A DNA stretch of 64,000 nt from Gymnothorax reevesii (taxonomy: Eukaryota; Chordata; Actinopteri; Anguilliformes; Muraenidae): assembly GCA_029721435.1 (NCBI GenBank), contig CM056576.1:69519876-69583875 (forward strand). The letters are read 5' to 3'. Below are positions 33,575 through 45,014 of the stretch, piece by piece. Both the position numbers and the translations under genes were made by a program. Within the stretch, counting starts at the first letter, position 1, and every line of letters begins with the position of its first letter. Below the pieces are notes generated by a model. The model was not told where the DNA came from and did no database searches. It saw nothing but the letters and a program-made list of their open reading frames with translations.

Positions 33575-33825
33575 TTTTTAAGTTGCCTTGGCTGGCACAG
33601 TATTGGCACCTTACCTTCTTCCTATGGGAGTCCCACAGGGTTTGGTCCTTGGTCCCCTTCTCTTCTCCATCTACACATGTTCTCTTGGTCCTGAAATCTC
33701 TGCTCATACCTTCTTCTATCACTGTTTTGCCGATGAAATTCAACTCTTCCTTTCCTCTTCATCCTCCAACACGCAGACCTCTGCCCGCATCTCCGCATGC
33801 CTGAAGGACATTCAGATCTGGGTGT
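33575..33825 (+). pseudogene. LINE reverse transcriptase fragment (L2/CR1 type)
   Basis: Encodes the central reverse transcriptase blocks of a non-LTR element: [16 protein letters not shown], then FADEIQLFLS at the catalytic YADD position (one of the two acids is replaced by Glu), then a region ending ACLKDIQIW. It stops abruptly at 33825 where the LTR of copy D begins, so copy D inserted into it. Confidence 0.75.
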
Positions 33826-34288
33826 TGTAATGTGAATAGAAGCCCCTAGATGGCAGCATTGACCTTTTTTTGTTAAGCCCAGACTGGAGCTAGGTTTGGG
33901 CATGTCTTGGGCATGTCTGAGACAAGTCCCAGAGAATTAAAAAAAAAAAGTCTAAAAGGTGGGAGGGGTCTGCAAAAGAGTATATAGGGAGGAAAATTGA
34001 GACAGTAAAGTAGTAGGAGAAATTGCAAGAAGAAGGATACATTTAACCAGTCCTGTCACTTTTTTCAAGACCTGTTAAGCTTTTAGTGGATTTTTGCCTG
34101 TGTTGGAGCATTTTCCTCACCCGGACCATCACCAAGCAACCCAACCAAAGGGACTGTAAATATTTTTTTTTCTGTATATGATGAATCTTGGTCAGTAGAG
34201 TAGATTAGTTAAAAGAGTTTATTTAATTAAATGTGTTTAAGTTTAAAAATTTTGCCTGTCATCCTTTGGTGTCGTAAATCTACTAACA
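33826..34288 (+). repeat. Copy D 5' LTR
   Basis: 463 bases, shorter than the LTRs of A and C. It ends in AACA, followed by three bases and the primer-binding site. Confidence 0.85.
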
Positions 34289-34291
34289 AAT

Positions 34292-34309
34292 TGGGGGCTT
34301 GTCCGGGAC
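34292..34309 (+). other. Primer-binding site of copy D, matches tRNA-Pro
   Basis: TGGGGGCTTGTCCGGGAC matches the classical tRNA-Pro site (TGGGGGCTCGTCCGGGAT) at 16 of 18 positions without a gap. Confidence 0.8.
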
Positions 34310-35571
34310 AGACCATTGTGTGAGTCATTAATTGAAAATCTAACATTTCAAATTGTAAAATTGTTTTTGAATTCTCTCTATATATATATTGACAGATCAA
34401 CACCAATGGATGATTTCTTGGCATCACCAACCGTAGAGGTTTTGAAGTCTTTTAAAAAGACAGAACTGCTAGAAATATGCAGACATTTAGAGCTGACAGA
34501 GGTAAAACTAGCCGTGCAAAAAGCAAGACTGGCTAGAGAGATTGTTGATTATTACATTGATGAAAATGTGTTTGCACCAGAAGATCTGGAACAGTTTCCA
34601 GTGGAAAATCCAAATATAGAAATGGAACTTAAATTAAAAATGCTCGAAATAGAAAGGGAAGAAAAAGAAAAACAAAGAGAATTTGAGAGGGCAGATTAAG
34701 AAAAACAAAGGCAGTTTGAGTTAGAAAATTTAGCAAGAGAGAGATTTTGAAATAGAGAAGAAGGACTCCAAATGGAGCAACTTAAAATTAAAATTGAAAC
34801 AAAATAAATTTTGTGCTAGCCAGGAGGTAAAACGGGTGCCTCCATTCCTGGAGAAGGACGCTGATAACTTTTTCCAGTGCTTTGAAAAGGTAGCTAAAAG
34901 TTGTCAGTGGCCAAAGGAACACTGGCCTCTGATGTTGCAAACTGTCCTTAAGGGTAAAGCACAACAAGCCTATTCGACTTTGTCTGCAGATGATTCCTCT
35001 GATTATGAGGTTGTCAAAAAGGTTATTTTTAGAGCTTATGAGTTGGTTCCAGAGGCTTATCGACAGAAATTCAGAGGGCTGAAGAAATCTGACAATCAGA
35101 CTTATGTGGAATTTGCTAATGAGAAGAAGGTTTGCTTTGAGCGCTGGTGTACTTCTATGGAGGTGAAGGATGATTTCAACTCACTTAAAGAGATGGTGTT
35201 ACTTGAAGAATTCAAGAACTGTGTTAAGGATGATATTAAGACCTACCTTAATGAGAAGCAAGCACTGAATTTGCAATCAGCTGCCAAATTTGCAGACGAA
35301 TATGTTCTCACACATAAGTCCAAATTTCAGTCTAGCAGTAACAATAGATGGTTCCAATTTCAGAAAAAAGGTAATGGTGATACCCAAGATTCCTCACCCA
35401 AAACCAAAGACAAATCTGGTGATGGTGTACAGAAATCCAGTCACAGGACTGATGAAAGTGTGAAAGCTGACAGTGACAAAAGTGGTCTAGTTTGGAGTTA
35501 TTGCAAGAAATCTGTCATGTTACAACTAACTGTTGGTTCCTTAAAGCTAAGAAAGAAAGAAAAAAGGATAC

Positions 35572-37833
35572 AAATTCAATTTATTTGTATAGCGCTTTTC
35601 ACAGATAAACTGTCACAAAGACGCTTTACAGTCAGATGAGTCACTTTACAGTCAGATGAGTCACTGAAAGCGCAGTGCCCAGCCTATTCCCCACTACAGC
35701 AAATGAGGCAAAAAACTCCCCAGTGGGAAGAAATCTCAGGAGGAACCCAACTATAGTGGGGAAGCCCATCCTCCGCGGGCTAGCTAGTTGATAGCAAGAT
35801 AATGACAGTAGAGTTCCATTAAAGTCCATCTAAACAGTGCTATCAGTTGCTGGAGGAAGTGGCATGCCAAGTATGGTACAGAACTGGATCAGGACAGCAG
35901 CAGCCAGCGCTCATGGTGAGGGACAGGGCTCGGATGATCCAGGAGTCAGGGTTGTGGAGGGAAAGGTCTTCGGAGAGAGACAGAAAAAAGTGGGGTGAGG
36001 CACTGGATAAAACTACTGAATATTAATAAAAATACAGTCCTGTGTCATGTGCCAAATGAGAATTTAGGAGCTGACTGGTCAGGAAACAGTCAACACCGCT
36101 CCATCCACTTCCTGCAGCACAGAGGCCTTACATTTATTCCAGGAAGATCACTTCAGATTTTCTAGACACTAGTACCATATGGACCTCCCCGGTGACTAAA
36201 GCTGTAGCAAGCCCCACTGGCACCTTTAATGCATGCTCAGTGCCACCGGTTCCACATGGATTTACATAACACTGGCTTCCAATATCGTGAGCATATCATA
36301 AATCAAGGTTGTAGTCAGTCCCACCTCAGCCAACACATAACTAATCATAAACTAATCATAGGCTTGACTAAAAAGATAAGTTTTCAGCCTACTCTTGAAG
36401 ATTGAGAGTGTGTCTGAAGCCCGAATTTGTCTTGGGAGATTGTTCCATAAAATTGGTGCTGTGTAAGAGAATGCTCTGCCTCCAAGTGTAATTCTAGATA
36501 TATTTGGAATTTTCAAGTAGTCAGTACCTTGTGAACTAAGTAATCTTGGTGGGTAGTGAGGAATAAGAAGACTGCAAAGATATTCCGGGGCCAAGTCATT
36601 TAAAGCTTTGTAAGTTAGTAATAATATTTTGTACTCAATTCTAAATTTTACAGGCAATGAAGATTTTTGAATACCGGGCTAATGTGATCATATTTCTTAG
36701 TCCTAGTCAGAACCCTAGCTGCAGCATTCTGCACTAATTGAAGACGTTTCAGGGCTGAGCTAGTGCAACCAGACAGTAAGAAATTGCAATAGTCCAGCCG
36801 AGAGGACACAAATGCGTGAACCAATTTTTCAGCATCTTGAAGAGACAACATTTTTCTAAGTTTAGATATGTTTCGAAGATGGAAAAAAGCCACTCGGATG
36901 ATATTGTTGACGTGAGCCTGGAAAGAGAGTTCTGAATCAAGAGTCACACCAAGGTTTTTAACGAAAGCTCTGGCAGAAACAGAGAGACCATCTAAGTTAG
37001 GGACTCATTCATTAAGTTTTTTCTTAAGAGATTTGGGACCCAGTACCAATATTTCAGTCTTATCTGGGTTTAGTGAAAGAAAATTTTGCGTCATCCAAGC
37101 TTTCACAGCTTTAAGACACATCTCTAATCTAGTAACCGGATCATTTTCACCCGATTTAAAGGATATATAGAGCTGCGTGTCGTCTGCATAACAATGGTAT
37201 TTAACATCAAGTCTACTTATGATATTTCCAAGCGGAAGCATGTATAGAGAAAAAAGCAAAGGGCCCAGAACAGATCCTTGAGGTATTCCAAAGTTAACCT
37301 TGGAATACTCTGAACACTTGTTATTTACCCGGACAAACTGAGATCTATCAGACAGATAAGACTTTAACTATGAAAGGGTAAGTCCAGAAATACCAACTAA
37401 TTTTTCCAACCTACGAAGAAGAATATGGTGGTCTACAGTGTCAAAGGCGGCACTTAAATTGAGAAGGACGAGAACAGATATGCGGCCACTATCCATAGAG
37501 AGAAGCAGATCATTTATTACAACAGTGAGGGCTGTTTCAGTGCTGTGATGCTTTCTATAGGCAGACTGAAAACTGTCAAATACCTCATTGGTTTGCAGGA
37601 AAGAAGAGAGCTGTTGGGCGACACATTTTTCAAGGGTCTTAGATAAAAATGTGAGGTTTGAGATTGGCCTATAATAGGCTAGGACTGTGGGGTCCAAATC
37701 TGGTTTTTCAAGCAGCGGCTTGATTTCTGCCATCTTAAATGAAGTGGGAACAATACCGGAAATCAGAGAAGAATTAATTGTGTGAAGAACTAGGCCGCCA
37801 AGAATGGGCAGGAGTTCTTTCATTAGCTTTGTG
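35572..37833 (-). mobile_element. 5'-truncated L2-type LINE inserted in copy D
   Basis: A 2262-base minus-strand insertion flanked by the 6-bp direct repeat GGATAC (35566-35571 and 37834-37839); without it the copy D reading matches copy A exactly across the junction. The 3' end (35572 onward in plus reading) carries AAATTCAATTTATTTGTATA followed by GCGCTTTTCAC, the reverse complement of the stem-loop tail typical of fish L2-group LINEs. Confidence 0.92.
36352..37833 (-). pseudogene. L2-type reverse transcriptase, truncated and broken
   Basis: ORF2 C-terminal part of a non-LTR retrotransposon. Reading on the minus strand: the finger region (KPLLEKPDLDP, YYRPISNL), the HSTETAL block, motif A LSAAFDTVDHH, a stop near 37366-37368 where family members have Trp, the [10 protein letters not shown] block, motif C YADD ([10 protein letters not shown] at about 37200), then the thumb region (LDSELSFQAHV, RLDYCN) and a conserved tail ending TYLFSQAYD at 36352. 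Frameshifts occur near 37005-36947 and 36650. The endonuclease and ORF1 are absent, as expected for 5' truncation during target-primed reverse transcription. Confidence 0.88.
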
Positions 37834-38661
37834 GGATACCAAACCAAATGCCTTTGTGAAAACAAGGTTAGAAACCCCTGTAGTAGATGACCAATCTGCT
37901 AAATTGCCTGCTCCTTGTGGGGCTAAGAAGCCTGATACTGCTGACTTTGTGAGGGAGGAATTTCTTCCTTTGTGTCAGAGGGATTTGTGGCTCTGAAAGA
38001 GCATTCTCCTCCTGTCCCCATATATACCCTAAGGGATACCGGAGCTTCTCAGTCACTTTTATTGATGGACTCCTTGGAGTTACGTGATGAGACTGCTTCT
38101 GGGGATTTCATACTTGTACAAGGTATTGAAGGGAGGACTGTATCTGAACCCCTGCGCTCTATATTCTTGAAGTCAGATTTAGTTACAGGACAGATAAAGG
38201 TGGGACTTATGTCAAGTCCACCTGTCAAGGGTGTTTCTCTGTTGCTAGGCAATGACCTTGCTGGGGGCAATGTAGTTCCCCCTGAACATCTTACTTCTCA
38301 GCCGAGCACTGAAGATGGCGATGAAGACCCATCTCTGTATCCTTCCTGTGCAGTGACTCGTGCTATGGCCAAGAAGGCTAAAGAAGAAGATGATGTGGTG
38401 CCATCCAGCACATTGAATAGTCAGGACTCAGGTGGTTCGCCTCATGACTCTGTTCAGCCTACTATGGTTTCTCCGTTTGAGGACTTATCAGATACTTTTA
38501 TCAGTTCTCTGTTCAGCCAGCCAGATGGGTCTGGCGATTCTGATGTGTCTGAAGACTTGTCACTGTCTAGAAAGCGGTTGATTGAGGAGCAAACTAATGA
38601 TCCTGAAATTTGTGTACTAAAGAGGAGAGCCCTTCCTGATAAAGAAATAGACGCAGTTCCA

Positions 38662-41600
38662 CTTGACCGAAGACACCAATGCAGCAGAGCAACGTGGCTA
38701 GTTTGCTAACTTAGCAAGCTACTTACTCAAACAATCGTCACATTAATACAATCCCTCAATAACACATCGTCCCGTCAATATAAATATCAAATTAAGCTGG
38801 CCAGCCCCGTTAAAATCACCCTGTTTGAACAAACCTATGGCAGTAACGTTACGTTTATGCTAATTAGTCTGACGTACGCTAAATGCAGTTAGCCTGACAG
38901 GAGGTTTATGATCTTATTGCACTGGCTATATTTTTGTTAGCGAACATTAGCTTCCATTCATCCTCGTACAAGCAGCAGTAAGGTCAAGCAATATCATCAA
39001 GGCAGCTAGCCATAATTTAGCCAGGACATTACCGGTTACTAACGCTAAGGTCAGGACATGCTGATCCATTTTATCTTATCCTTTCAAATGTCACCTCTCT
39101 TAAAAGACAGCGATAGCGAAGCAGTGGTTACTGTTACCTCCTCTACAGCATGTGTGAGCTAACTGTGGCAGAACCAATGCTTTTAATCATGGGGAAGGAG
39201 CAAAATGAAGCACTTAGCTGTCCAGCTACCTTGTTTAAAAAAAAAAAAATCTTACTTCGACTAATCCATTATACAGCAAAAAATAAACTCACATTAAATT
39301 ATACGCATTTAAGGTCCTAACATACCGTGATGGAACTCTTCTCTCACTTTTTCACTTGAAGTTTCAGTAATCGCTATCCATTATTTCATCTGGCATTTAG
39401 GTGACGCTATGCAAAGTTAGTTAAGGGAAAAATGATGGCAAACTATGGTTTTGTCAATGTAAATTAATGTTGAGTTTGATCTGAGGGATGCATAATGCCA
39501 CCTATGTTTACCCTTGCATTCCCTTTTGCATAAGATGAGGAAACGTAGACTATTAAAATATAAAATACTTACATATTTGCCTGGTAACTTCCTGTTGCTG
39601 ATTTTTCTTCATTGGGAGAGCTCCGAGTGGGAAGCGCTAAGCCCGCAAAGAACAGGCACGTACCTGTCACTATGACAACAGCATGGTTAAACCAAATTAC
39701 CCAATATGTCAAAAAACAACCCCTAAAAACCCAACTCAAGCAACCCTATGGTTGAGTTTTAAAAAAAATCAACTCTTCATTTTTTAGTGCGCAGTAACAA
39801 AATGCTATCTCATATTTCAGGGTGAGCGGAAATTATGATGATGATGATGATGATGACTATTTATATTATTAGTCTTATTATTATTATTGTCATTATTATT
39901 GTCATTATTGTTGTTATTATTAATTAATAAATGTTTCCAAGAAATCCAGCAAATTTGTGTGCAAAAGTAATTAAAGTGTGAATTAACAGTGAATTAACAT
40001 CCCTTAACTGATGATATATTCGGTGCATACTTATCACAAAGAGGCATGATGACTGGAAGCAACTGTAAATCGTGATGCATCCTGCATCAATTCATGCATT
40101 AAGTCATCATGAGTCATGCATTAGTTCAAGATTACTAACGCACATGATTTGTACCCTGATTATAAAGTCTTACCGTAGATATGAGTGGATAGTTAACTAA
40201 TCATGAACAGACTACTTATATACATTTGTTAATGAATATTAAATCATTTAAAACTTAGGTTTCTAGACACATATAAGCTATAAGTAGATATTGAACTAAT
40301 CATGAATAAAGCATTTATATACATTTTTAAATTATTATTAAAAATGTATTACTAAATTTGTACAACATTTATGTTTCGCATGATTTATTCATCATCTACT
40401 AATGTTATTTAATATGTAGGAAAACATTTTGAATGAATTAAGAAAATATTATTTGCATCTGCAAATGATTTATAGATGTTTTATGAATGTCTAACAATTT
40501 TTAAAACATGAATAGACAAGTTAGTGATTGCTTTGTATCTGTATTCCTGAAAGCCAGATCGTTCATAAGAGGTGAGTAGAAGTCCCACAAATTATTTATA
40601 AACATTAACAGACATTTGTAAATAATGAATAGTTTTCAATTTAGATTAAGGGATATAATAACATCTACAAATGATTTATAGATTTTTTATGAATTTCAAT
40701 CAAATCATTTGCAAAACATGAATAAACAAATGGTGGAACAGTGGGGGTTCTTAACACATCTACACTATTTCACTAATAATTTACTAATAAGGTTGATCAT
40801 ATTGAAAAAATTATCTACAGATCAGTAATGAATTTTAAAGTGGCACATTTTTACAAATGATGTACTAATAAGTTGTAAATGTATAGAAATGGTTTAATAA
40901 TAAACAGTTTGGTATCGATGATTTTTACTGAAATGCTTTGGGCTGTAACAAAGACTTAACACACAATTTACTTAACAAATCATTTATTAACTATGAAAAA
41001 CTACTCAATACATGTAGTTTATCAGAGAATATTCTCTTACATTGTTCAAAAGTGCTTTCCTACACATGAAAAAAACATGAATAAATCATGTACAAATAAT
41101 GTTGATGTAGCATTTTTTATAATGTCAAAATCATATATAAATGTTGTAAAACATTAGTTATAAATGGTTTAATAATCATTATTCATGGTAAGTTCAATAT
41201 CTACTGATATCTTATGAATGTCTAATAAATGTGATGGAATCTGGGAAGAACCTTTAGATGTCGCGCTGGCATTTTTCCAGGAAAGAGTGAAAATAGATTG
41301 AAAGTCAATATTTTGATGAAATTGGGTTTTCATGAAATTAATACTCTGCAACATCTTGTCTATCATCCCTGAAAATATCTCACTGTTATTAACCACTTAT
41401 TTGTATTAAACACTCTGTTTCTGTCTGATTGTCATAACCTCCTACCTTTGAAATCACGAGTGGCGGAGGTGCGAGAAAAGCGCCCATAAATGCTTGTCTA
41501 CAGAGACTATGACGACAGTTCACCTGTCAAAGTAAACCACATAACACGAAGATGAAGTAATAATGCAATAATATTACTTTATCTTCATGTAATTTGGTTT

Positions 41601-42570
41601 CAATTAATATTATTAATCTGCATTTTCCCACCAGTCCATGTGAGCAACGCATCAAATATCCTCGGTGGATGATCAGATCTGCGACTGACAAGACCATAGA
41701 GATGGTAGAGCTTTGAGCAAGATGGGATAGTGAACTAGCTGCCCAGTTAAATAAATTAGGATGAATCAACCCCCTCAACTCAGGAGATACTAATGCCTTG
41801 CAGGATGTAACAATGGATTATTTCACATCCTAAGAGGAGGAGCTAGATGTTGACGCTGATGATTTTAGTCCTGAACAAGAGCAAGAGGAGTCTGAAGGCC
41901 AGCTAACTACGGTATCCACAGCCCCCCCCCCCCCACATCCCACATCCCACCTTGTTAGCCTGCTTGGCAATCTGATCATACAAGGTGCAATCAAAACAGT
42001 CAAGTCAGTCATCTTTCATAAAACAACAAAATGTTATTTGAAATGGCCATTATCTTCGCGTGACTTATTTCTTTCTGTATTCATCTTAGACTGTAATTTA
42101 CTACTATGGATAGCACTCAAGCTAATCTACTCCAGGGTCTGACTGGGTAAGAAAGTTTTCTGGAAGATATCGTTCTTTTCGAGTAGTCAAACTAATTCAT
42201 CTATCACGATTTACATGTTATATACAGTACATATATTCTTTGAGACAAGACAGAATGTTTTGGTGGCACCTTGTTAAATGACATGATCACTGTTGGTGAT
42301 GATTAGCCTATTGTATAAGAATGAATACGCTGCATTGTATTAGTATTTTATTTTTATCGTAGTTTTGAGTACATAGGGGTATAGTATGAAATTACTGTTT
42401 ATCTCAATATTTTGACATGTCTTTTGGAGTAATAGGCCTTTGACTTGGCAAAAGTTTCAATTTTGTAAAGGGAAGTATTGGAAAGTAGTGGTTTGTGTCA
42501 ATATGAAATATTTAATATGCAAAATAATTTATGATATATTTAATGTAGAGTACATAATTGTTTAAGACAA
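38662..42570. other. Gene-free AT-rich stretch
   Basis: No gene recognised. (ATG)n and (ATT)n tracts lie at 39834-39930. From about 39930 to 41230 the DNA is very AT-rich with many loosely related blocks such as CATGAATAAA, ATTTATAAATG and AATCATTTATTA. This looks like a decayed tandem or dispersed repeat, but no period can be fixed by eye. Confidence 0.4.
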
Positions 42571-42571
42571 A

Positions 42572-43109
42572 GGGCTCTAATTTTCTGGCGCAGCCCATGC
42601 AGTGGTATTTTGTCCGGCGCAGCCCGCGCGGTGGTAATTACGTGAGGTGCAACACCGTGCGCAAACGAACTTGCGCCGAGATGGGTGTGGCGGCGTAATA
42701 GGGGGAGGTGTCACTTATTCATCAAGAAGCAGTGACAATTTTGTAGAGAGATCTTCGCTGCAGTTGCGCAGAAAGCTCGCCAGCTCCAGCCTGGTTCACT
42801 TTCTGTTCCATGGTAATTTGGCTGACCGGCACACAGTGCGCACACGTCACCGAAACCTCACAGGCAGGTGTCCAGAATGTCAGGCAGATTTCAATACAGT
42901 TAATGATTACAGCAACCACTGTTTAATGTAACTATCTGAATCAGCACATAAATTGTCATATTTATATCGATTGTCCTCATGTCAGATCAAAGGCGGTTGG
43001 CACGTGTGATGGAAACTCGACCTGACTTAATCAACGCAACTGAGTCAAAGACGCAAATTAACGACTTCACATCTTTCTCAGCCAACCACAAACTGCCTCG
43101 GCATCAGGT
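42572..43109 (+). repeat. Possible 5' part of a DNA element starting GGGCTCTAATTT
   Basis: The sequence beginning GGGCTCTAATTTTCTGGCGC at about 42574 has an inverted counterpart (GAAATTAGAGCCC) at about 58047-58060. The two flank copies of the same downstream repeat (43110 and 56787). This suggests a DNA transposon with ends of this sequence, one copy having each end preserved. Confidence 0.4.
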
Positions 43110-43746
43110 AGTGCGTATATAATGCTTGTGTTCTATGCTCGGTAAAGCCGCTTGCACACTGTATGCGAAACAAATTTTTCGCACGACTGATTACAGTCAA
43201 AGTCAATGCAAAGAGTTATCGACTTTTCTTGGTCTTCTTACTCGTCTGTTTTCTTCCTTTGAAGATAGATAACAGTCTTTATTCGGTCTTTCTTTTGAAA
43301 ATAAGTCAGATGGATCGAACAGGTTCACGCTTTATTTCCACAGCAGAGATAAAATAGTGCTTGCAATCAGAGAGCAAATCAATTCCATGACCATTGACAG
43401 TGTGAATAAATTATCGCATGAACGATCAAGACTGCCCGACGCGAAATGCAAAATACTCCATGTCCGGCACCCAGCAAAAAATAAAAGTATTGATATGAGA
43501 ACAGATTTATAACGGAATAAAGAATAAAAATACATATAGGCCTACATCACCAACCAACAGAACATCCAAAAAAGATGACTCGCAAATAAATTAATCGCAG
43601 TGTTGGGGGATGTTCTGCAGTTAAGATGTTTGTTTTTAATTTCGTTATCAATCTGTTCTAATCGTCCTCTTTTTTTTTTTTTGGCTGTCAGACAAGGAGG
43701 CATTGTACATTGTCTCGCGCCAATGTCGACTCGCTTTACAGAGCAG
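43110..43746. repeat. Harbinger-like MITE, copy 1, interrupted
   Basis: About 640 bases near-identical to 56787-57400. It begins with the inverted-repeat end AGCCGCTTGCACACTGTATG after a TAA. It is cut at 43746 by the chromovirus LTR, so the far inverted repeat seen in copy 2 is missing here. Confidence 0.7.
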
Positions 43747-45014
43747 TGTGAGGTATCGTTCAGGAACCACTCGCGAGAGACAGCAATCCAAAAAACGTAT
43801 GCCTTTATTGGAGTCCGAGTCAAAGCCAGAAAATACAGGAATTGCCAAGCCATAATACGAAATCCAAAAACAGTATCGATTAGACAGGCAGGGGTCAGAA
43901 CCAGTAAGACAGATGGGCAGAGGTACAAAAACGATAGGCAAAAAGTCGTAGTCGATGGGCAAAGCCAATGGTCATACACAGGGCATCCAAACACAGAACT
44001 CGTGGTCATACATAAATAGGTCAAAATCCAGAAAGGCAAAAAACAGTACAAAAAGGGCTATGGCAAGAATCGGAGTCGGACTATCCAGTAGAAGAGAAAC
44101 AATAATCAAAGGCGTACAAGGAGCTCGGCACAATGAAATATTGATCAGCGTTCTGACAAGAGCTGTGAGTGAAAAGACTGCTAATATACACACAGGAATG
44201 GTCACATGCTATACAGAGATCAGCTGTGGGGAATGAGGCTAATTACATCGGGAGAATCACAAGAGGGAAACCCTTACCACGAAAATTGGCGAGAGACGAA
44301 ATACGAACGGGAATCACACAGACAGCCTATGACATTTAAACAGCTCTGGTCCAGGAGTTCTATGTGCACAGATAACAAGAGCAGGAAAGTAATTAAGCAC
44401 GTGCGAGAGATTCTCGCTGAACATAGGGAGAGGACGGTGGAAAGCAGAAAGGGGCGGAGAATACAACAGGGCGACTGTGAAGAGGGAATTAGTCTATTAG
44501 TAGCGGTGCGGTTTTAAAACTTAAACTAGAGTGCTCATTAGAAATGTAGTAATCGAATCTATATATTCACATGGTTAGTTGTGTTAGTATACTATAATAC
44601 AAATGTTAGTCTCATTAGTAATCAGAACAGAGGAGTGAAGGGAGAAAACGAGATAGGAAGAAATGTTTTAAACATCCAGACTGCCTTTAAAGCACCCGAA
44701 GTCAGTGAGCATGCAGACAGGGAAGAGGGACTGAACCAACTAGATCACATTTTTCATTTTCATTTTCATTTTATTTTTATTTAAGTCTCACCTTGTATAC
44801 AATGTATTAAAACAGATATCAGTCATTTCATATACAAACCACTCTCTATAAGAGTTATGAGAGACTATAAAATCAACAAGCATAAAAATAACATAGAACC
44901 CTGATTGTACATTTATCACATTAAACAGAAACGGTACGAGATAAATAAAAGAATACGTAGCATAGATAATACTAAGTATAATAAATAGAATAACTTATTA
45001 ATCACCTCTTATTT

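Larger units (their letters stand above)
33826..38661 (+). mobile_element. Gmr1-like copy D, 5' half only, split by an L2 element
   Basis: Plus-strand copy: 5' LTR 33826-34288 (starts TGTAATGTGAATA, TATATA at 33981-33986, ATTAAA polyadenylation-type signal near 34225), primer-binding site 34292-34309, gag from 34406, then protease and linker after the L2 insertion (37834-38661). Homology stops at 38661 in the linker before integrase, so integrase, reverse transcriptase, RNase H and the 3' LTR are missing. It is the only family member here in the opposite orientation. Confidence 0.88.
34406..38661 (+). pseudogene. Gag and protease region of copy D, disrupted
   Basis: Starts at the ATG of MDDFLASPTVEV. 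A stop at 34697-34699 cuts the coiled coil, and deletions follow up to about 34794. The gag core is open from 34794 to about 35510. The zinc knuckle is destroyed: its first cysteine is Trp and the frame shifts just after CKKS. The L2 element interrupts the sequence after codon blocks KKEK at 35571. Protease resumes at about 37840 with the DTG motif (TLRDTGASQS) near 38035-38050 and ends in the linker. Confidence 0.85.

Noticed and set aside
43542..44051. 169-codon Cys/Leu/Phe-rich open frame on the minus strand with membrane-like segments
   Set aside because: Spans the boundary between the MITE and the chromovirus LTR, so it is an artefact of two repeats joined.
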